Shown: in pieces, positions 52,158 through 61,642 of the stretch | Layout: each line of letters opens with the position of its first letter | Numbering within the stretch: the first letter of the stretch is position 1 | NCBI GenBank assembly: GCA_039908345.1 | Contig: JAMOBD010000002.1 | Span: 1 to 64,000 of the forward strand | DNA length: 64,000 bases | Direction of reading: 5' to 3' | Origin: Magnetospirillum sp. WYHS-4 | Lineage (GTDB): Bacteria; Pseudomonadota; Alphaproteobacteria; Rhodospirillales; GLO-3 | Notes under the pieces: generated by a model | Database searches by the model: none | Told to the model about the DNA's origin: nothing | Seen by the model: only the letters and a program-made list of their open reading frames with translations | Position numbers and translations under genes: made by a program

Positions 52158-55100
52158 AGCCGATCCAGAGAAGACGGAATCGGCTCTCCATTCTGCCTTT
52201 GGCCGCCCGCCCTCCGGGCGGAGCGATAGTTGGCGTCCAGGCGGGGGGCGAGCAGGAGAAGGGCGGCGATGCGCCGGACCATGGCGCTCACCTCTCGGGC
52301 CTCGTCGGGGATGAGCGGCCGGCCCAGCAGGGTCTCCTCGCGGTAGGACAGCCACTTCTTGACCACCTGGTAGCCGCCCAGGGTGTAGGACCAAACCGGT
52401 TCGGGCACACCCTGCCAGACGGCCATGTCGTTCAGGTGGACGTCGCGGCAGGTCTCGCCCAGCAGAAGGATGGCGGAACCCAGGGCTTCCCTTTCGGCCG
52501 CGGACCAGGGGCGGGCGACGCTGCGGCCGGGACCCGGCATGCAGACTCCGTCCTGTCCGGCCACCCCCCAGCGCGCGCGGAGCGCCAGATCGCCAGGCCC
52601 CAAGGACCGCCCTGACCCATCCGCCGCCGCCACCAGGCCCAGGACCCGCAGGGGCGGCCGGGCCAGGCCGGGCAGCGCCGCTTCCGGATCGAGCAAGGCC
52701 GCCACCTCCCGCCCCAACGCCGCCGAATCCTCCAGACCGGCGCGGCAGGAAGGCAGGGGGATGCGGGGCCAGTCGAGGCGGGCGCCGTCGGAATTCTCCG
52801 CCTCGTAACCGGGCGCGTGCAGGACCGCCACGATATGGTGGAACAGATCTTCCGGTTTCGCTTCCAGATCGGCCAGATAGCGGGCCGCCATGGCCGACAG
52901 GTTGGGCGCCGCTTCACCGTCCAGCAAGGATTTTTCCTCGTCGCCTCTCAGATAGAGAGGGAAATAGCTGCCGCCCCGCTCCATCACATGCAGAGACCCG
53001 AGATGGCGGGCCACAAAAGGCGCGGGCTTCTCCCGCCGGGCCTGCTGGATACTGCAAAGCCAAAGGTTGGAGGCCCGCAGTTGGCGGACGTACTCGCTTC
53101 GCTTCCGGTCCAGCAAGTCGGTGTCGGGGTCCCAGTAGAGCCAGCGCCTGTCGAAGGGCCGGTACCAATAGCGGACGATGGCGCCGCCATGCCAGGCGGT
53201 TCCCGGATGGTTGGAAAAATACTCGGTTCGCTTCTCGTCGAGCAGCTTGGTGTCGGGGTCCCAGTAGAGCCAGCGATTGTCGAAAGGCCTGTAGGCGTAC
53301 CGGACGACGGCGCCGCCATCCCGCCCCCGCCGGAGAAGAAAGTCCCTGGTATCCCTGGCCTTGAAACGCCCGGTATCCTTCATGACCTGCGGGTGGAGGC
53401 GGGCCACTTCCTCGTGGGTCAGGGTCGGATCGAAGTACTGGTTCAGGCGGCGTTCCAACTGGGAACGGTCGATGGCAACCAGGAACTGATCCCGACTGGT
53501 CTTCACCCCTGGAAACGACACCGGCAAGAGGTCGGTGAGCAGGGGCCAGCGGAAGTATTCGGGGGCGGCGGCGGTGGGCTGGAAGGGCAGGCCCAGTTCG
53601 AGGACCGGCGCCACCGGGGTGTAGAGGCTCCGGCCGTCGCGCTCGGCGCCGGACGCCAGGTCCCGGCGCTTGTCCTTGCCCCAGAAATGGCGGAACAGCA
53701 CTTCCGCCGAACCGGACGGCCCGCCTTCCGGGCGTTTCTTCCGCACCATCGTCGCGATGGCCGTGCCCACCTGGATGCCTTCGCGGTTGAGATCGGTCGA
53801 AAAGATGCTGGGATCGGGCCGGCCGTCGGGGGTCAGCTTGCCGGTGCGGTACTTGTCGCCGTTCAGGCAGTCGATGCGGATGGAATCGAACGCCTCCAGG
53901 AAGCGTTCCCGCATCCCCGTGTAGGACAGCCCGTCCAGCCAGGAGTAGTTGGAAATCAGGCAGACCACCCCTTCGCCCGTCGCCTCGACGATGCGCCGTT
54001 CGGCCATACGGAAGAAGCGGACGTAAAGATCGTTCAATCCCTGCCCTTCCGGCCGGCGCACCCGGCGGGTGGTCCGGTAGGCCTCGCCCAGGGCCATTTC
54101 CTCGTCCATCGCCGCCCCGGCGAAGCCGTTGTAGGGCGGGTTGCCGATCACCACCAGAACCGGCTTCTCCCGCTTCACCCGATGGGCCCCATCCCGTTCG
54201 TTCTGCAACTCGGGAAAAGGCAGGGACCATTTGTCCCGCTCCGCCTCCTCCCACCCCGTCAGCGCGTTGGTCAGATAGAGCGCGAGCCGCGCCGGCTGGC
54301 CGTTCTGCCGGTCCTCCCAGCCGGCCAGCGACACCCCCTCGCCCTCCAGGAACAGGAGGCTCTGCAGGTAGGCCACCACGTAGGGCGCCGGCAGGATTTC
54401 GAAGCCGACCAGGCGTTCCGTCGCCGCCTTCTGCAGATCCGCCCGGATCAGGGCGTCGCCGTGCTTCGCCTTGAGCCCGTCGCGGATGCGCCTGAGCACC
54501 CCCATCAGGAACGATCCCGTCCCGGCGCAAGGGTCCAGCACGTAGACCCGTTCGTCCGCCAGCCCGTCGGCGATCCCCAGGTCTTCGCGCAACGCCCTGT
54601 CCACGCGGGCCACCATGTAGTCCACGACCTCGGGCGGCGTGTACCAAACCCCCAGGTCCTTGCGCAGGCCGGGATCGAAGGCTTCCAGGAACGGTTCGTA
54701 GAAATAGGGGACCGCGTGTTCCTCGTCGAAGACCTTGAAGAAGGCGTCCTGGTCGATGCGGCGCAGCACCCCGGCGGCGCAGGACAGCAACTCGAACATC
54801 CGCAAGGGGCCCAGGTTGCCCGGACTTCTCGCCTGCTCGAACAGCACGCCCAGGGCGGGCAGGCGATCCATCTGCCAGCTGGCCGAACCGGCGGTGAAGC
54901 TGGTCGGCACGAAGTGGTATTCGTCGGCGATCAGTTCGGGCACGATCTTGCCCGCCTCGCCCTCTTCCGCCTTCAGCCGCCAGCGCCGCCACCACAGCAC
55001 CCACGACGAGAACAGCCCGTAGAACAGGGTCTGCACATAGGTGGAATGGAAGAAATGCCGGCCCTTCTCGCCCTCGAAGCGCATGCCCAGGGTTTCTTCC

Positions 55101-55765
55101 AGCGCGCGGCGGATCAGTTCCAGGTTCTGGGGCTCCGGGTTCCCCTCCATCTGCCAGAGCGCCTCGCGGGCGTAGGAAGCCAGCAGCCAGGCCACCTCCC
55201 GCGGCCGGGAAAGCGGCGCCTCCAGCAGCATGAACCGGGCCAGGAAGGCTTCGAACCGCGCGCCGATGCGCTTCTGCGCCCCCTTGGGATCGGCGCAGAG
55301 ATCGAAGAAGTTCTCGCCGGACGGCGACAGTTCGAAATCCTCCAGCGCGATGCGCCGCCCGAAGGCGTCCTTGCCCATCACCAGCCAGCGCCGGAGGTTG
55401 GTCAGCAGGGTGAGCCCGTATTCCTCCCAATAGCGGAGCGCCTGCTCGGAATGGCGCAGGTGTTCGACCGACTCGCGGGGGGCCTTCACCTCGACCACGC
55501 CGCGATCGGGCGGCCGGTCGGGCAGCGGGGCGTCCAGGCTGGCCCCGGCCAGACTGGAATAGAGCATGAAATCGGGCCGTCCGGCCCCCCGGCTTTTCGG
55601 CTGCGACAGGCAGAAGACCGGCGGGTCCAGGCGTTGGCCCACAGTACTCAGCAACTGGTGCACCGCCGGATAGTAGGAAGCCTCATCGACCCCCGCACCC
55701 GATCGCCGCACCGCCCCAACTTCCCGAAGAAACGCCTCCAGCGCCCCCACCGATGCGGCCTCCAT
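52154..55765 (-). CDS. single-chain restriction-modification enzyme (N6-adenine methylase fused to nuclease)
   Basis: 1203 aa. Near the N-terminus RPDFMLY...GVVEVKAP gives a PD-(D/E)XK core (Asp65, Glu92, Lys94). A helical region leads to a gamma-class adenine methylase: DPCAGTGSF (411-419) and NPPY (542-545). The C-terminal 500 residues would recognise DNA. No helicase domain, so it resembles type IIG enzymes more than type ISP. Residues 821-850 and 863-892 are near copies (VRYxYRPFDxRWLYWDPDT), a 126-bp tandem duplication in DNA. No separate specificity or methylase gene is adjacent. Confidence 0.88.
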   Translation of the reverse strand: MEAASVGALEAFLREVGAVRRSGAGVDEASYYPAVHQLLSTVGQRLDPPVFCLSQPKSRGAGRPDFMLYSSLAGASLDAPLPDRPPDRGVVEVKAPRESVEHLRHSEQALRYWEEYGLTLLTNLRRWLVMGKDAFGRRIALEDFELSPSGENFFDLCADPKGAQKRIGARFEAFLARFMLLEAPLSRPREVAWLLASYAREALWQMEGNPEPQNLELIRRALEETLGMRFEGEKGRHFFHSTYVQTLFYGLFSSWVLWWRRWRLKAEEGEAGKIVPELIADEYHFVPTSFTAGSASWQMDRLPALGVLFEQARSPGNLGPLRMFELLSCAAGVLRRIDQDAFFKVFDEEHAVPYFYEPFLEAFDPGLRKDLGVWYTPPEVVDYMVARVDRALREDLGIADGLADERVYVLDPCAGTGSFLMGVLRRIRDGLKAKHGDALIRADLQKAATERLVGFEILPAPYVVAYLQSLLFLEGEGVSLAGWEDRQNGQPARLALYLTNALTGWEEAERDKWSLPFPELQNERDGAHRVKREKPVLVVIGNPPYNGFAGAAMDEEMALGEAYRTTRRVRRPEGQGLNDLYVRFFRMAERRIVEATGEGVVCLISNYSWLDGLSYTGMRERFLEAFDSIRIDCLNGDKYRTGKLTPDGRPDPSIFSTDLNREGIQVGTAIATMVRKKRPEGGPSGSAEVLFRHFWGKDKRRDLASGAERDGRSLYTPVAPVLELGLPFQPTAAAPEYFRWPLLTDLLPVSFPGVKTSRDQFLVAIDRSQLERRLNQYFDPTLTHEEVARLHPQVMKDTGRFKARDTRDFLLRRGRDGGAVVRYAYRPFDNRWLYWDPDTKLLDEKRTEYFSNHPGTAWHGGAIVRYWYRPFDRRWLYWDPDTDLLDRKRSEYVRQLRASNLWLCSIQQARREKPAPFVARHLGSLHVMERGGSYFPLYLRGDEEKSLLDGEAAPNLSAMAARYLADLEAKPEDLFHHIVAVLHAPGYEAENSDGARLDWPRIPLPSCRAGLEDSAALGREVAALLDPEAALPGLARPPLRVLGLVAAADGSGRSLGPGDLALRARWGVAGQDGVCMPGPGRSVARPWSAAEREALGSAILLLGETCRDVHLNDMAVWQGVPEPVWSYTLGGYQVVKKWLSYREETLLGRPLIPDEAREVSAMVRRIAALLLLAPRLDANYRSARRAGGQRQNGEPIPSSLDRL

Positions 55766-55869
55766 GAAACGCTCGTATACGCATTACATGTAGAGATGGG
55801 CGCCTGTCAAACAGGTCTTTGTCATTGGAGTATCAGGACAAGTTTCAGAAATCTATCCGGGTGCGGCCT

Positions 55870-56334
55870 TCACCAGGCGGTGAAGGGACGACCGACCAAG
55901 TAGGAATTGTAATAACGGGGATCGCCGGTGACTTCCTCGCCCACCCAGTCGGGTAAGACGATGGCCTCTTCCGCGTGGCTGAGTTCGACTTCGGCCAGAA
56001 TCAGGCCCCGGTTGTTTCCCTGGAACTCGTCCACCTCCCAGATCAGGCCGGCGTGGGGAATGCGGTAGCGTACCTTTTCGATCAAAGGCTTCAGACAAAG
56101 ATCGTCCAGAAGGGCCGTGGCTTCCGCCACCGGAATCGCGAACTCGAATTCGGGTCTGGTCAAGCCGGTTCCGGTTCCCTTGATGGTCAGGAAGCCCTTT
56201 TCGCCAGCCGTGCGCACCCGCACCGTGCGTTCGGCGTCGACCGCCAGGTAGCCCTGGCGGTAGGTCGTACCCCCGTCCAGCCCGCGCCAGCTTTCCTTGG
56301 CGACCAGGAACTTGCGTTCGATTTCGACACCCAT
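55870..56334 (-). CDS. CYTH-domain protein
   Basis: 154 aa from MGVEIERKF, which supplies the ExExK motif of triphosphate tunnel enzymes. Later basic and acidic strands (TVRVRTAGEKGFLTIKG, EFEFAIP, EKVRYRIP, WEVDEF, AEVELSHAEE) complete the tunnel. Bacterial members act on inorganic triphosphate or, less often, as class IV adenylate cyclases; triphosphatase is the safer guess. An ATG 5 codons upstream is possible. It is divergent from the PAS gene; a G/C hairpin (CCCCCA...TGGGGG) lies between them. Confidence 0.85.
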   Translation of the reverse strand: MGVEIERKFLVAKESWRGLDGGTTYRQGYLAVDAERTVRVRTAGEKGFLTIKGTGTGLTRPEFEFAIPVAEATALLDDLCLKPLIEKVRYRIPHAGLIWEVDEFQGNNRGLILAEVELSHAEEAIVLPDWVGEEVTGDPRYYNSYLVGRPFTAW

Positions 56335-56420
56335 AGCACCGCATTCCATTGTTTTCCCACCATTGAAGCATACCCCCATTCCCCGATAAAGTGGGGGAGA
56401 GAACATCATCGGGGTCTGGC

Positions 56421-56879
56421 ATGGGCGGGACGGAAGGTGGAGTCGAACGGAGGCTGGTTCTCCGGCTCCTCGGGCACTGGCGGGCGGCGGCCGAAGGCCG
56501 GCCTTTGCCCACCTTCGCTGCCCTGTCGGCGCGCGATCTCGAAGATATCCGGCCCGCGCTGTTCCTGCTGCGCCTGCGGCGCGACCGCGAACCCGTCGTC
56601 GAAGGCGCAGGCCGCACCCTTACCCTTGATCTCGACGGATCTCCGATCGGCTTGGCCGTCTCGGCCGTCCCGGCGGCAAGTCTGCTGGGCCAGGCGACCG
56701 CCTATTACGAACAGGTCTTGGAAAAGGGGGTCCCCATCTCGCATGGAGGAAACTTTGTTGACGCCAGCGGCTGTACCGTGAAGTTCCGCGGTATCATCCT
56801 GCCCCTGGACGATGGCAGGGGAGCCATCGGCTACCTGATCGGCGCCGCCAATTGCAAGATCCAGCCGCCGGACGCGTAG
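56421..56879 (+). CDS. PAS_5-type single-domain protein
   Basis: 152 aa. It matches the alphaproteobacterial PAS_5 group: LVLRLLGHWRAAAEGRPLPT, LEDIRPALFLLRL, and the late FRGIILPLDDGRGAIGYLIG. Members are cytoplasmic and have no output domain; the ligand is unknown. It is followed 11 bp later by a small membrane protein gene, probably in the same transcript. Confidence 0.8.
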   Translation: MGGTEGGVERRLVLRLLGHWRAAAEGRPLPTFAALSARDLEDIRPALFLLRLRRDREPVVEGAGRTLTLDLDGSPIGLAVSAVPAASLLGQATAYYEQVLEKGVPISHGGNFVDASGCTVKFRGIILPLDDGRGAIGYLIGAANCKIQPPDA

Positions 56880-56890
56880 GGGAAAGGGCC

Positions 56891-57400
56891 ATGGCCGACA
56901 CCGCCTACGAGGTCCATTCCCAGGTCGAGGGAAAGTGGCGGATGGAATCCGTCTATGACGAACGGGAACTGTCCATCGCCTCCGCCGCGATGCTGATCGA
57001 AGATCGGGCCAATATCGCCGCGGTGCGGGTGGTCGAACTCGTACCGGTCCCCGGCGGCAAGCCCAAGGGCAAAATCATCCACCGTATCGACAGGGATGGG
57101 ACCGTCCGCGCCGTACCGGCCAAACCCAAGACGGCTCCGGTCCCACGCCCGGCGGCGACACCGGTCATCCCCAATCTGCCCCGCCGCCCTATTCCGCAAC
57201 AAGCTCCCCGTCCGGCGGCCAAGCCGATCCCGTCCGTGCCGGCCAAGGACGCCGCGCGCCGCCCCCCTTCGGCCGCAGCCAAGACCAAAGCCTCGCGCAT
57301 CAGCACCCAGATCATCCTCTACATCCTGGTGATCGGGGGATTAGGTCTCGGCGCCCTGGCCGCCATCACCTTCGCCAAGCAACTGATTCGCCTGTTGTAG
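56891..57400 (+). CDS. tail-anchored membrane protein of unknown function
   Basis: 169 aa. A folded N-terminal part (YEVHSQVEGKWRMESVYDER, then VRVVELVPVPGGK) leads to a long Pro/Ala/Lys linker, then one C-terminal helix (IILYILVIGGLGLGALAAITF) and a short basic end. The first part reads like a small domain that also occurs in other alphaproteobacterial proteins, but I cannot name it. The last 60 bp, encoding the membrane helix, overlap the convergent lpxB gene in antisense. Confidence 0.7.
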   Translation: MADTAYEVHSQVEGKWRMESVYDERELSIASAAMLIEDRANIAAVRVVELVPVPGGKPKGKIIHRIDRDGTVRAVPAKPKTAPVPRPAATPVIPNLPRRPIPQQAPRPAAKPIPSVPAKDAARRPPSAAAKTKASRISTQIILYILVIGGLGLGALAAITFAKQLIRLL

Positions 57401-58522
57401 CACCGCGCGCGCCGCGCGGTCGCCTGGAGACACCCCGCCACGGCCCAGCATCGCCAAGGCCAGACCGCCGGCATCCCGTTGCGCTTGGCGGGCCGCCTCG
57501 TCATCCAGCAGACTCCGCAGTTCGTCGGCAAGCCGGTCGGGCGAGCACGCCTCCTGCAGCAGCTCGGGCACCGCGCCCCGGTCCAAAAGGATATTGACCA
57601 GGTTGACCCAGCGCACCCGGATCAGGCGCCTGGCCAGCCAGGCGGTCAGGCGGTTGACCCGATAGGCGACGACCGTGGGCGTGCCGGCCAGGGCCAGTTC
57701 CAGGGCGACCGTTCCCGATGCCGCCAGGGCCGCATCGGCAGCGGCGAAGGCGTCGTATTTTTCCGCCTGCCCGTCCACCACCACGGCCGGTACCGGCCAT
57801 GTGGCCCGTCGTACCGTCGCGGCGACGTTGGCCACCGTCGGCACCACCACCCGCAGGTCGGGATGGCTGGCACGCAGGCGTTCCAGAGTCGCGGCAAAAA
57901 CCGGCAGCAGACGCATCACCTCCCCCTGGCGGCTGCCCGGCAGGACGCAGAGCAGCGGCGCCGACGCCGGAATACCGTGGGCGGCGCGGAAGCGCGCCCC
58001 GTCGCCCCGGTCGGCCCCGCTTTCCACCACCGGATGGCCGACGAAGGTGCAGCCGAGGCCTTCACGTTCGAACCAGGGCGGTTCGAAAGGCAGAAGCACC
58101 AGAAGGTGGTCGAGGAAGCGGGCGATCTTGCGCGCCCGCCCCGGCCGCCAGGCCCAAACCGTGGGCGCCACGTAGTGGATCAGGGGAATCCCCTTGCCCT
58201 TCAACTTTCGGGCAACCCGGAACGAGAAGTCGGGAGCGTCGATGGTCACCAGGGCGGCGGGGCGCAAGCGCTCCACCTCGGCCGCCGTCTGGCGGATGCG
58301 GCGGACCAGATTGGGCAGGCGCGGCACCACCTCCGCCAGGCCCATCACCGCGAGGTCCGCCATGGGGAAAAGGCTTTCCAGCCCTTCGGCGCACATCCGC
58401 TCGCCGCCGACGCCGACGAAGCGGACGTCGGGGCGCAGCTTCCTCAGTCCCGCCATCAGACTGGCCCCCAGGGCATCCCCCGAAGGCTCGCCGGCGACCA
58501 GGAAGATCAAGGGGCCGGTCAT
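57341..58522 (-). CDS. lpxB: lipid-A-disaccharide synthase
   Basis: 393 aa, peripheral inner-membrane glycosyltransferase joining lipid X and UDP-diacylglucosamine. Family features: VAGEPSGDALGASLM, FVGVGGERM, VTIDAPDFSFRVA, HYVAPTVWAWRPGRARKIA, FVGHPVVE and LPGSRQGEV. End of the bamA-skp-lpxD-fabZ-lpxA-lpxI-lpxB run. Its 3' end overlaps the membrane-protein gene on the other strand. Confidence 0.95.
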   Translation of the reverse strand: MTGPLIFLVAGEPSGDALGASLMAGLRKLRPDVRFVGVGGERMCAEGLESLFPMADLAVMGLAEVVPRLPNLVRRIRQTAAEVERLRPAALVTIDAPDFSFRVARKLKGKGIPLIHYVAPTVWAWRPGRARKIARFLDHLLVLLPFEPPWFEREGLGCTFVGHPVVESGADRGDGARFRAAHGIPASAPLLCVLPGSRQGEVMRLLPVFAATLERLRASHPDLRVVVPTVANVAATVRRATWPVPAVVVDGQAEKYDAFAAADAALAASGTVALELALAGTPTVVAYRVNRLTAWLARRLIRVRWVNLVNILLDRGAVPELLQEACSPDRLADELRSLLDDEAARQAQRDAGGLALAMLGRGGVSPGDRAARAVLQQANQLLGEGDGGQGAET

Positions 58523-59352
58523 GGATCGACCCTGACCCCCAGAAGGAACAATCCGGCGGCATCGGCGGCGCGGGCCACGGCCTCGCCATCGACGATCAGG
58601 GCGCCGCCCGCCTCCACCGCGATGCCGCGCAATCCCGCGCCATGAGCCTTCCGAACCGTAGCGACGCCGATCGTCGGCAGGTCGGCACGGCCTTCCTGGT
58701 TGGGCTTCTTGACCTTGACCAACACGCCGCCGGGGCCTTCCCGGCGCAGGGTCCCCGCACGCTCCAGCATGGCATCGGTGCCTTCCGCCGCCTCGACCGC
58801 CAAGACAAGGCCCTGCTGGACCACCGCCCCCTGCCCCACGTCCAGCGCGCCCAGGCCCTTGGCTACCGTCACGCCGCGCGCCACGTCGGCGAGCGCCGCG
58901 TCATCCGGCCGCAAGGAGCCAAGGACCCCCTCGCCGGCCATAGAGGAAGGCAACAGACTTTCCACTCCCACCAGAGAGAAGCCTTCGGCTTGTTCCAACT
59001 CGCGGATCAGGGCCTTGAGAAGTCCGTCGTCGCCCAAGGCCATAGCCCCTGATTTCAACAGGAATTTCGCGGCCCAGGCATCGGGGCGCAACGCGGCCAG
59101 CGATGGACGCCGAATACCGCCGGCCATGACCAGTTCGGCCACCCCGGCGTCGCGCAGCAGCTTCAGGGTGGTCCCCGCCGCCCCTAGACGAACCCAGGCG
59201 TGGGGCGCTCCGGCCACGCTCGCCGGGTCGCATTGGCCTTCGAAGGCGATGACGTAATACGGCCGCCCCGAGCGCCGGCAGGCGTCGATCAGGCGGGCCG
59301 GCAGGTCGCCGCCGCCGGCCAGGATGCCCAGCTTCGCCTCAGACCCCGTCAT
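58519..59352 (-). CDS. lpxI: UDP-2,3-diacylglucosamine pyrophosphatase, LpxI type
   Basis: A 277-aa alphaproteobacterial replacement for LpxH. LGILAGGGDLPARLIDACR, VMAGGIRRPSL, GDDGLLKAL, QGLVLAVEAAEGTDAML and GVATVRKAHGAGLRGIAVEA are characteristic. Its ATG lies inside the end of lpxA (14-bp overlap) and its stop overlaps lpxB. Confidence 0.94.
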   Translation of the reverse strand: MTGSEAKLGILAGGGDLPARLIDACRRSGRPYYVIAFEGQCDPASVAGAPHAWVRLGAAGTTLKLLRDAGVAELVMAGGIRRPSLAALRPDAWAAKFLLKSGAMALGDDGLLKALIRELEQAEGFSLVGVESLLPSSMAGEGVLGSLRPDDAALADVARGVTVAKGLGALDVGQGAVVQQGLVLAVEAAEGTDAMLERAGTLRREGPGGVLVKVKKPNQEGRADLPTIGVATVRKAHGAGLRGIAVEAGGALIVDGEAVARAADAAGLFLLGVRVDP

Positions 59353-60145
59353 CCACGTGGGCGGGCAAGCAGATGCCCCGCTTGGAATCGGCGCGGATGA
59401 AGTCCAGGATGTCCATGACCGGTTCGTGGTCCTTGAACAGTTCCGCCACGTCCTCCAGACGCTCCGCCAGGGTGCCTTCCTCGGCGAAAACCAGGCGGTA
59501 GGCACGGCGCAGGTCGTGGATCTGCTCGCGCGTGAAGTTGCGCCGCTTCAGGCCGACGATGTTGAGACCCTGCAGCTTGGCCCGGTTGCCGGTCACCGAA
59601 CCGTAGGGAATGACGTCGTTCTCGATGCCCGAACAGCCGCCGATCATGGCGTGCTTGCCGATGCGCACGAACTGGTGCACGGCCGACAGGCCGCCGACGA
59701 TGGCCCAGTCCTCGATGGTCACGTGGCCGCCCAGGGTGGCGCTGTTGACCAGGATCACATGGTCGCCGATGCGGCAATCATGGGCGACATGGGCCCCCAT
59801 CATGAACAGGCAGTCGTTGCCGACCGAAGTCAGCATGCCGCCGCCTTCGGTGCCCGGGTTCATGGTGACGTGTTCGCGGATGACGTTGTTGCGCCCGATC
59901 GTCAGTTCCGAGGGTTCGCCCCGGTACTTGAGGTCCTGGGGCGGCGAGCCGATGGAAGCGAAGGGACAGACCCGGCTGTTGGCGCCGATGCGGGTGCGCC
60001 CGCCCACGACCACGTGGGAAACCAAGGAAACGCCGTCCTCAAGGACGACATGGGGACCAACCGTGCAGAATGGCCCGATGGAAACGTTCTCGCCTATTGC
60101 GGCGCCGGCATCGATCAGGGCAGTGGGGTGAATGGAAGTCGCCAT
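59339..60145 (-). CDS. lpxA: acyl-ACP:UDP-GlcNAc O-acyltransferase
   Basis: 268 aa. Hexapeptide left-handed helix (IHPTALIDAGAAIGENVSIG), catalytic His in AHVAHDCRIGDH, and the C-terminal ERLEDVAELFKDHE helical part. First step of lipid A synthesis. Follows fabZ by 4 bp. Confidence 0.96.
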   Translation of the reverse strand: MATSIHPTALIDAGAAIGENVSIGPFCTVGPHVVLEDGVSLVSHVVVGGRTRIGANSRVCPFASIGSPPQDLKYRGEPSELTIGRNNVIREHVTMNPGTEGGGMLTSVGNDCLFMMGAHVAHDCRIGDHVILVNSATLGGHVTIEDWAIVGGLSAVHQFVRIGKHAMIGGCSGIENDVIPYGSVTGNRAKLQGLNIVGLKRRNFTREQIHDLRRAYRLVFAEEGTLAERLEDVAELFKDHEPVMDILDFIRADSKRGICLPAHVDDGV

Positions 60146-60149
60146 CGGG

Positions 60150-60608
60150 CTAGCCGTCCACGATCATGGCGGTATAGGTCGCTTCCGCCATGAGCGCGCC
60201 GTCGACCCGCGCTTCGCCCTTGAACTTCCAGACCTTGCCCCGGCTGTGCTGCTTGGCGACATGGATGCGCACCGTGTCGCCCGGCCCGATGGGCTTGCGG
60301 AAGCGCGCTTCCTCGACGCTCATGAAATAGACCAGCTTGCCTTCGGCATCCGGCCCCATGGTATGGACCACCAGCACGGCGGCCGTCTGGGCCATGGACT
60401 CGATGACCAGCACACCCGGCATGATCGGCCGTTCCGGAAAATGGCCCTGGAAGAAATTATCGTTGATGGTCACGTTCTTGATGCCGACGGCGCTTTCGCC
60501 CGGCACCACGTCCACCACCCGGTCGATCAGCAGGAACGGGTAACGGTGCGGAATCATCCGCATGATGCGGTTGATGTCGATCACCTGGTTCGCATCGCCG
60601 TCCGACAT
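60150..60608 (-). CDS. fabZ: 3-hydroxyacyl-ACP dehydratase
   Basis: 152 aa, hotdog fold. [13 protein letters not shown], catalytic His in [19 protein letters not shown] with the Glu at the end, and [16 protein letters not shown]. Works in fatty acid elongation and competes with LpxA for 3-hydroxyacyl-ACP. Confidence 0.96.
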   Translation of the reverse strand: MSDGDANQVIDINRIMRMIPHRYPFLLIDRVVDVVPGESAVGIKNVTINDNFFQGHFPERPIMPGVLVIESMAQTAAVLVVHTMGPDAEGKLVYFMSVEEARFRKPIGPGDTVRIHVAKQHSRGKVWKFKGEARVDGALMAEATYTAMIVDG

Positions 60609-60611
60609 CCG

Positions 60612-61637
60612 TCAAGCCCCCTTCTTCTTCCTGACCATGCGTTCGATCATCGCCACGCTCTTCAGCCACTCGCGCTGCGGCATGGCGGGCGAACCGCCTA
60701 CCGTCTCGCCGGGCGCCACGTCGCGCATCACCCCGGCCTGCGCGGCGATGCGGGCGCCGCTGCCGATGGTCAGGTGGCCGGTCAAGCCGGCCTGCCCGGC
60801 CATGATGGCGAAGTCGCCCACCGTGGTGCTGCCCGAGATCCCCACCTGGGAGACGATCACGCAGTTGCGCCCCAGGCGGACGTTATGGCCTATCTGGACC
60901 AGATTATCAATTTTGGTTCCGGCGCCGATGATCGTATCGGGTCCGGCGCCACGGTCGATGGCGCAGTTGGCGCCGATCTCCACGTCGTCCTCGACGATCA
61001 CCCGCCCCAGTTGCGGCACCTTGAGATGGCCCTTCGGCCCCATGGCGAAGCCGAAGCCGTCCTGGCCGATGCTGGTCCCCGCATGGATGGTGACGCGGTG
61101 CCCCACCAGACAGCAGGCCAGGGCCACCCGGGGACCGATGCGGCAGTCGTCGCCCACCACCACCCCATCGCCGATCACGGCGTTGGCCCCGATCCGGCAG
61201 CGGGCGCCGACTTCGGCCCGGGCACCGATCGCCGCCCCGGCATCGACTTGGCAGCCGGCCCCCAGGCGGGCAGTGGGATCGACGGCGGCGACCGGGTGGA
61301 TACCCGGCACCAGGGCCGGTTCCGGGTGGAAGGCGCGCGCCACCTTGGCGTAGCCATGATACGGCTCACGGGTCACGAGGAGCGCCATGCCCGATGGCGC
61401 GAGACGCACCATGTCCGGATGGACCAGACAGGCGCCGGCGCGGCTGTTCCGGAAAGACTCGGTGTAAAGCTTGTTGTCGAGAAAGCCGACATGACGTGGC
61501 CCCGCCGTATCGAGGGGCGCCACGTCGTCGAAGGCTAGCCCGGAATCCGCGGTGCCTTCCAGCTCCGCCCCGGCGATTTCCGCCAGCTCGCCAAGAGCCA
61601 GCGGACCGGCGGAAGGAAAGAACCGCGGATCGGCCAT
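60612..61637 (-). CDS. lpxD: UDP-3-O-acylglucosamine N-acyltransferase
   Basis: 341 aa. An N-terminal uridine-binding domain, then hexapeptide repeats ([20 protein letters not shown]), catalytic His in [13 protein letters not shown], and a C-terminal helix [15 protein letters not shown]. Third acylation step of lipid A. It lies 5 bp after the skp stop. Confidence 0.96.
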   Translation of the reverse strand: MADPRFFPSAGPLALGELAEIAGAELEGTADSGLAFDDVAPLDTAGPRHVGFLDNKLYTESFRNSRAGACLVHPDMVRLAPSGMALLVTREPYHGYAKVARAFHPEPALVPGIHPVAAVDPTARLGAGCQVDAGAAIGARAEVGARCRIGANAVIGDGVVVGDDCRIGPRVALACCLVGHRVTIHAGTSIGQDGFGFAMGPKGHLKVPQLGRVIVEDDVEIGANCAIDRGAGPDTIIGAGTKIDNLVQIGHNVRLGRNCVIVSQVGISGSTTVGDFAIMAGQAGLTGHLTIGSGARIAAQAGVMRDVAPGETVGGSPAMPQREWLKSVAMIERMVRKKKGA

Positions 61638-61642
61638 CCGAC

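Noticed and set aside
52817-55903. A 1028-codon plus-strand frame
   Set aside because: Antisense to the R-M enzyme with DPCAGTGSF and NPPY motifs; the plus frame has no domain.
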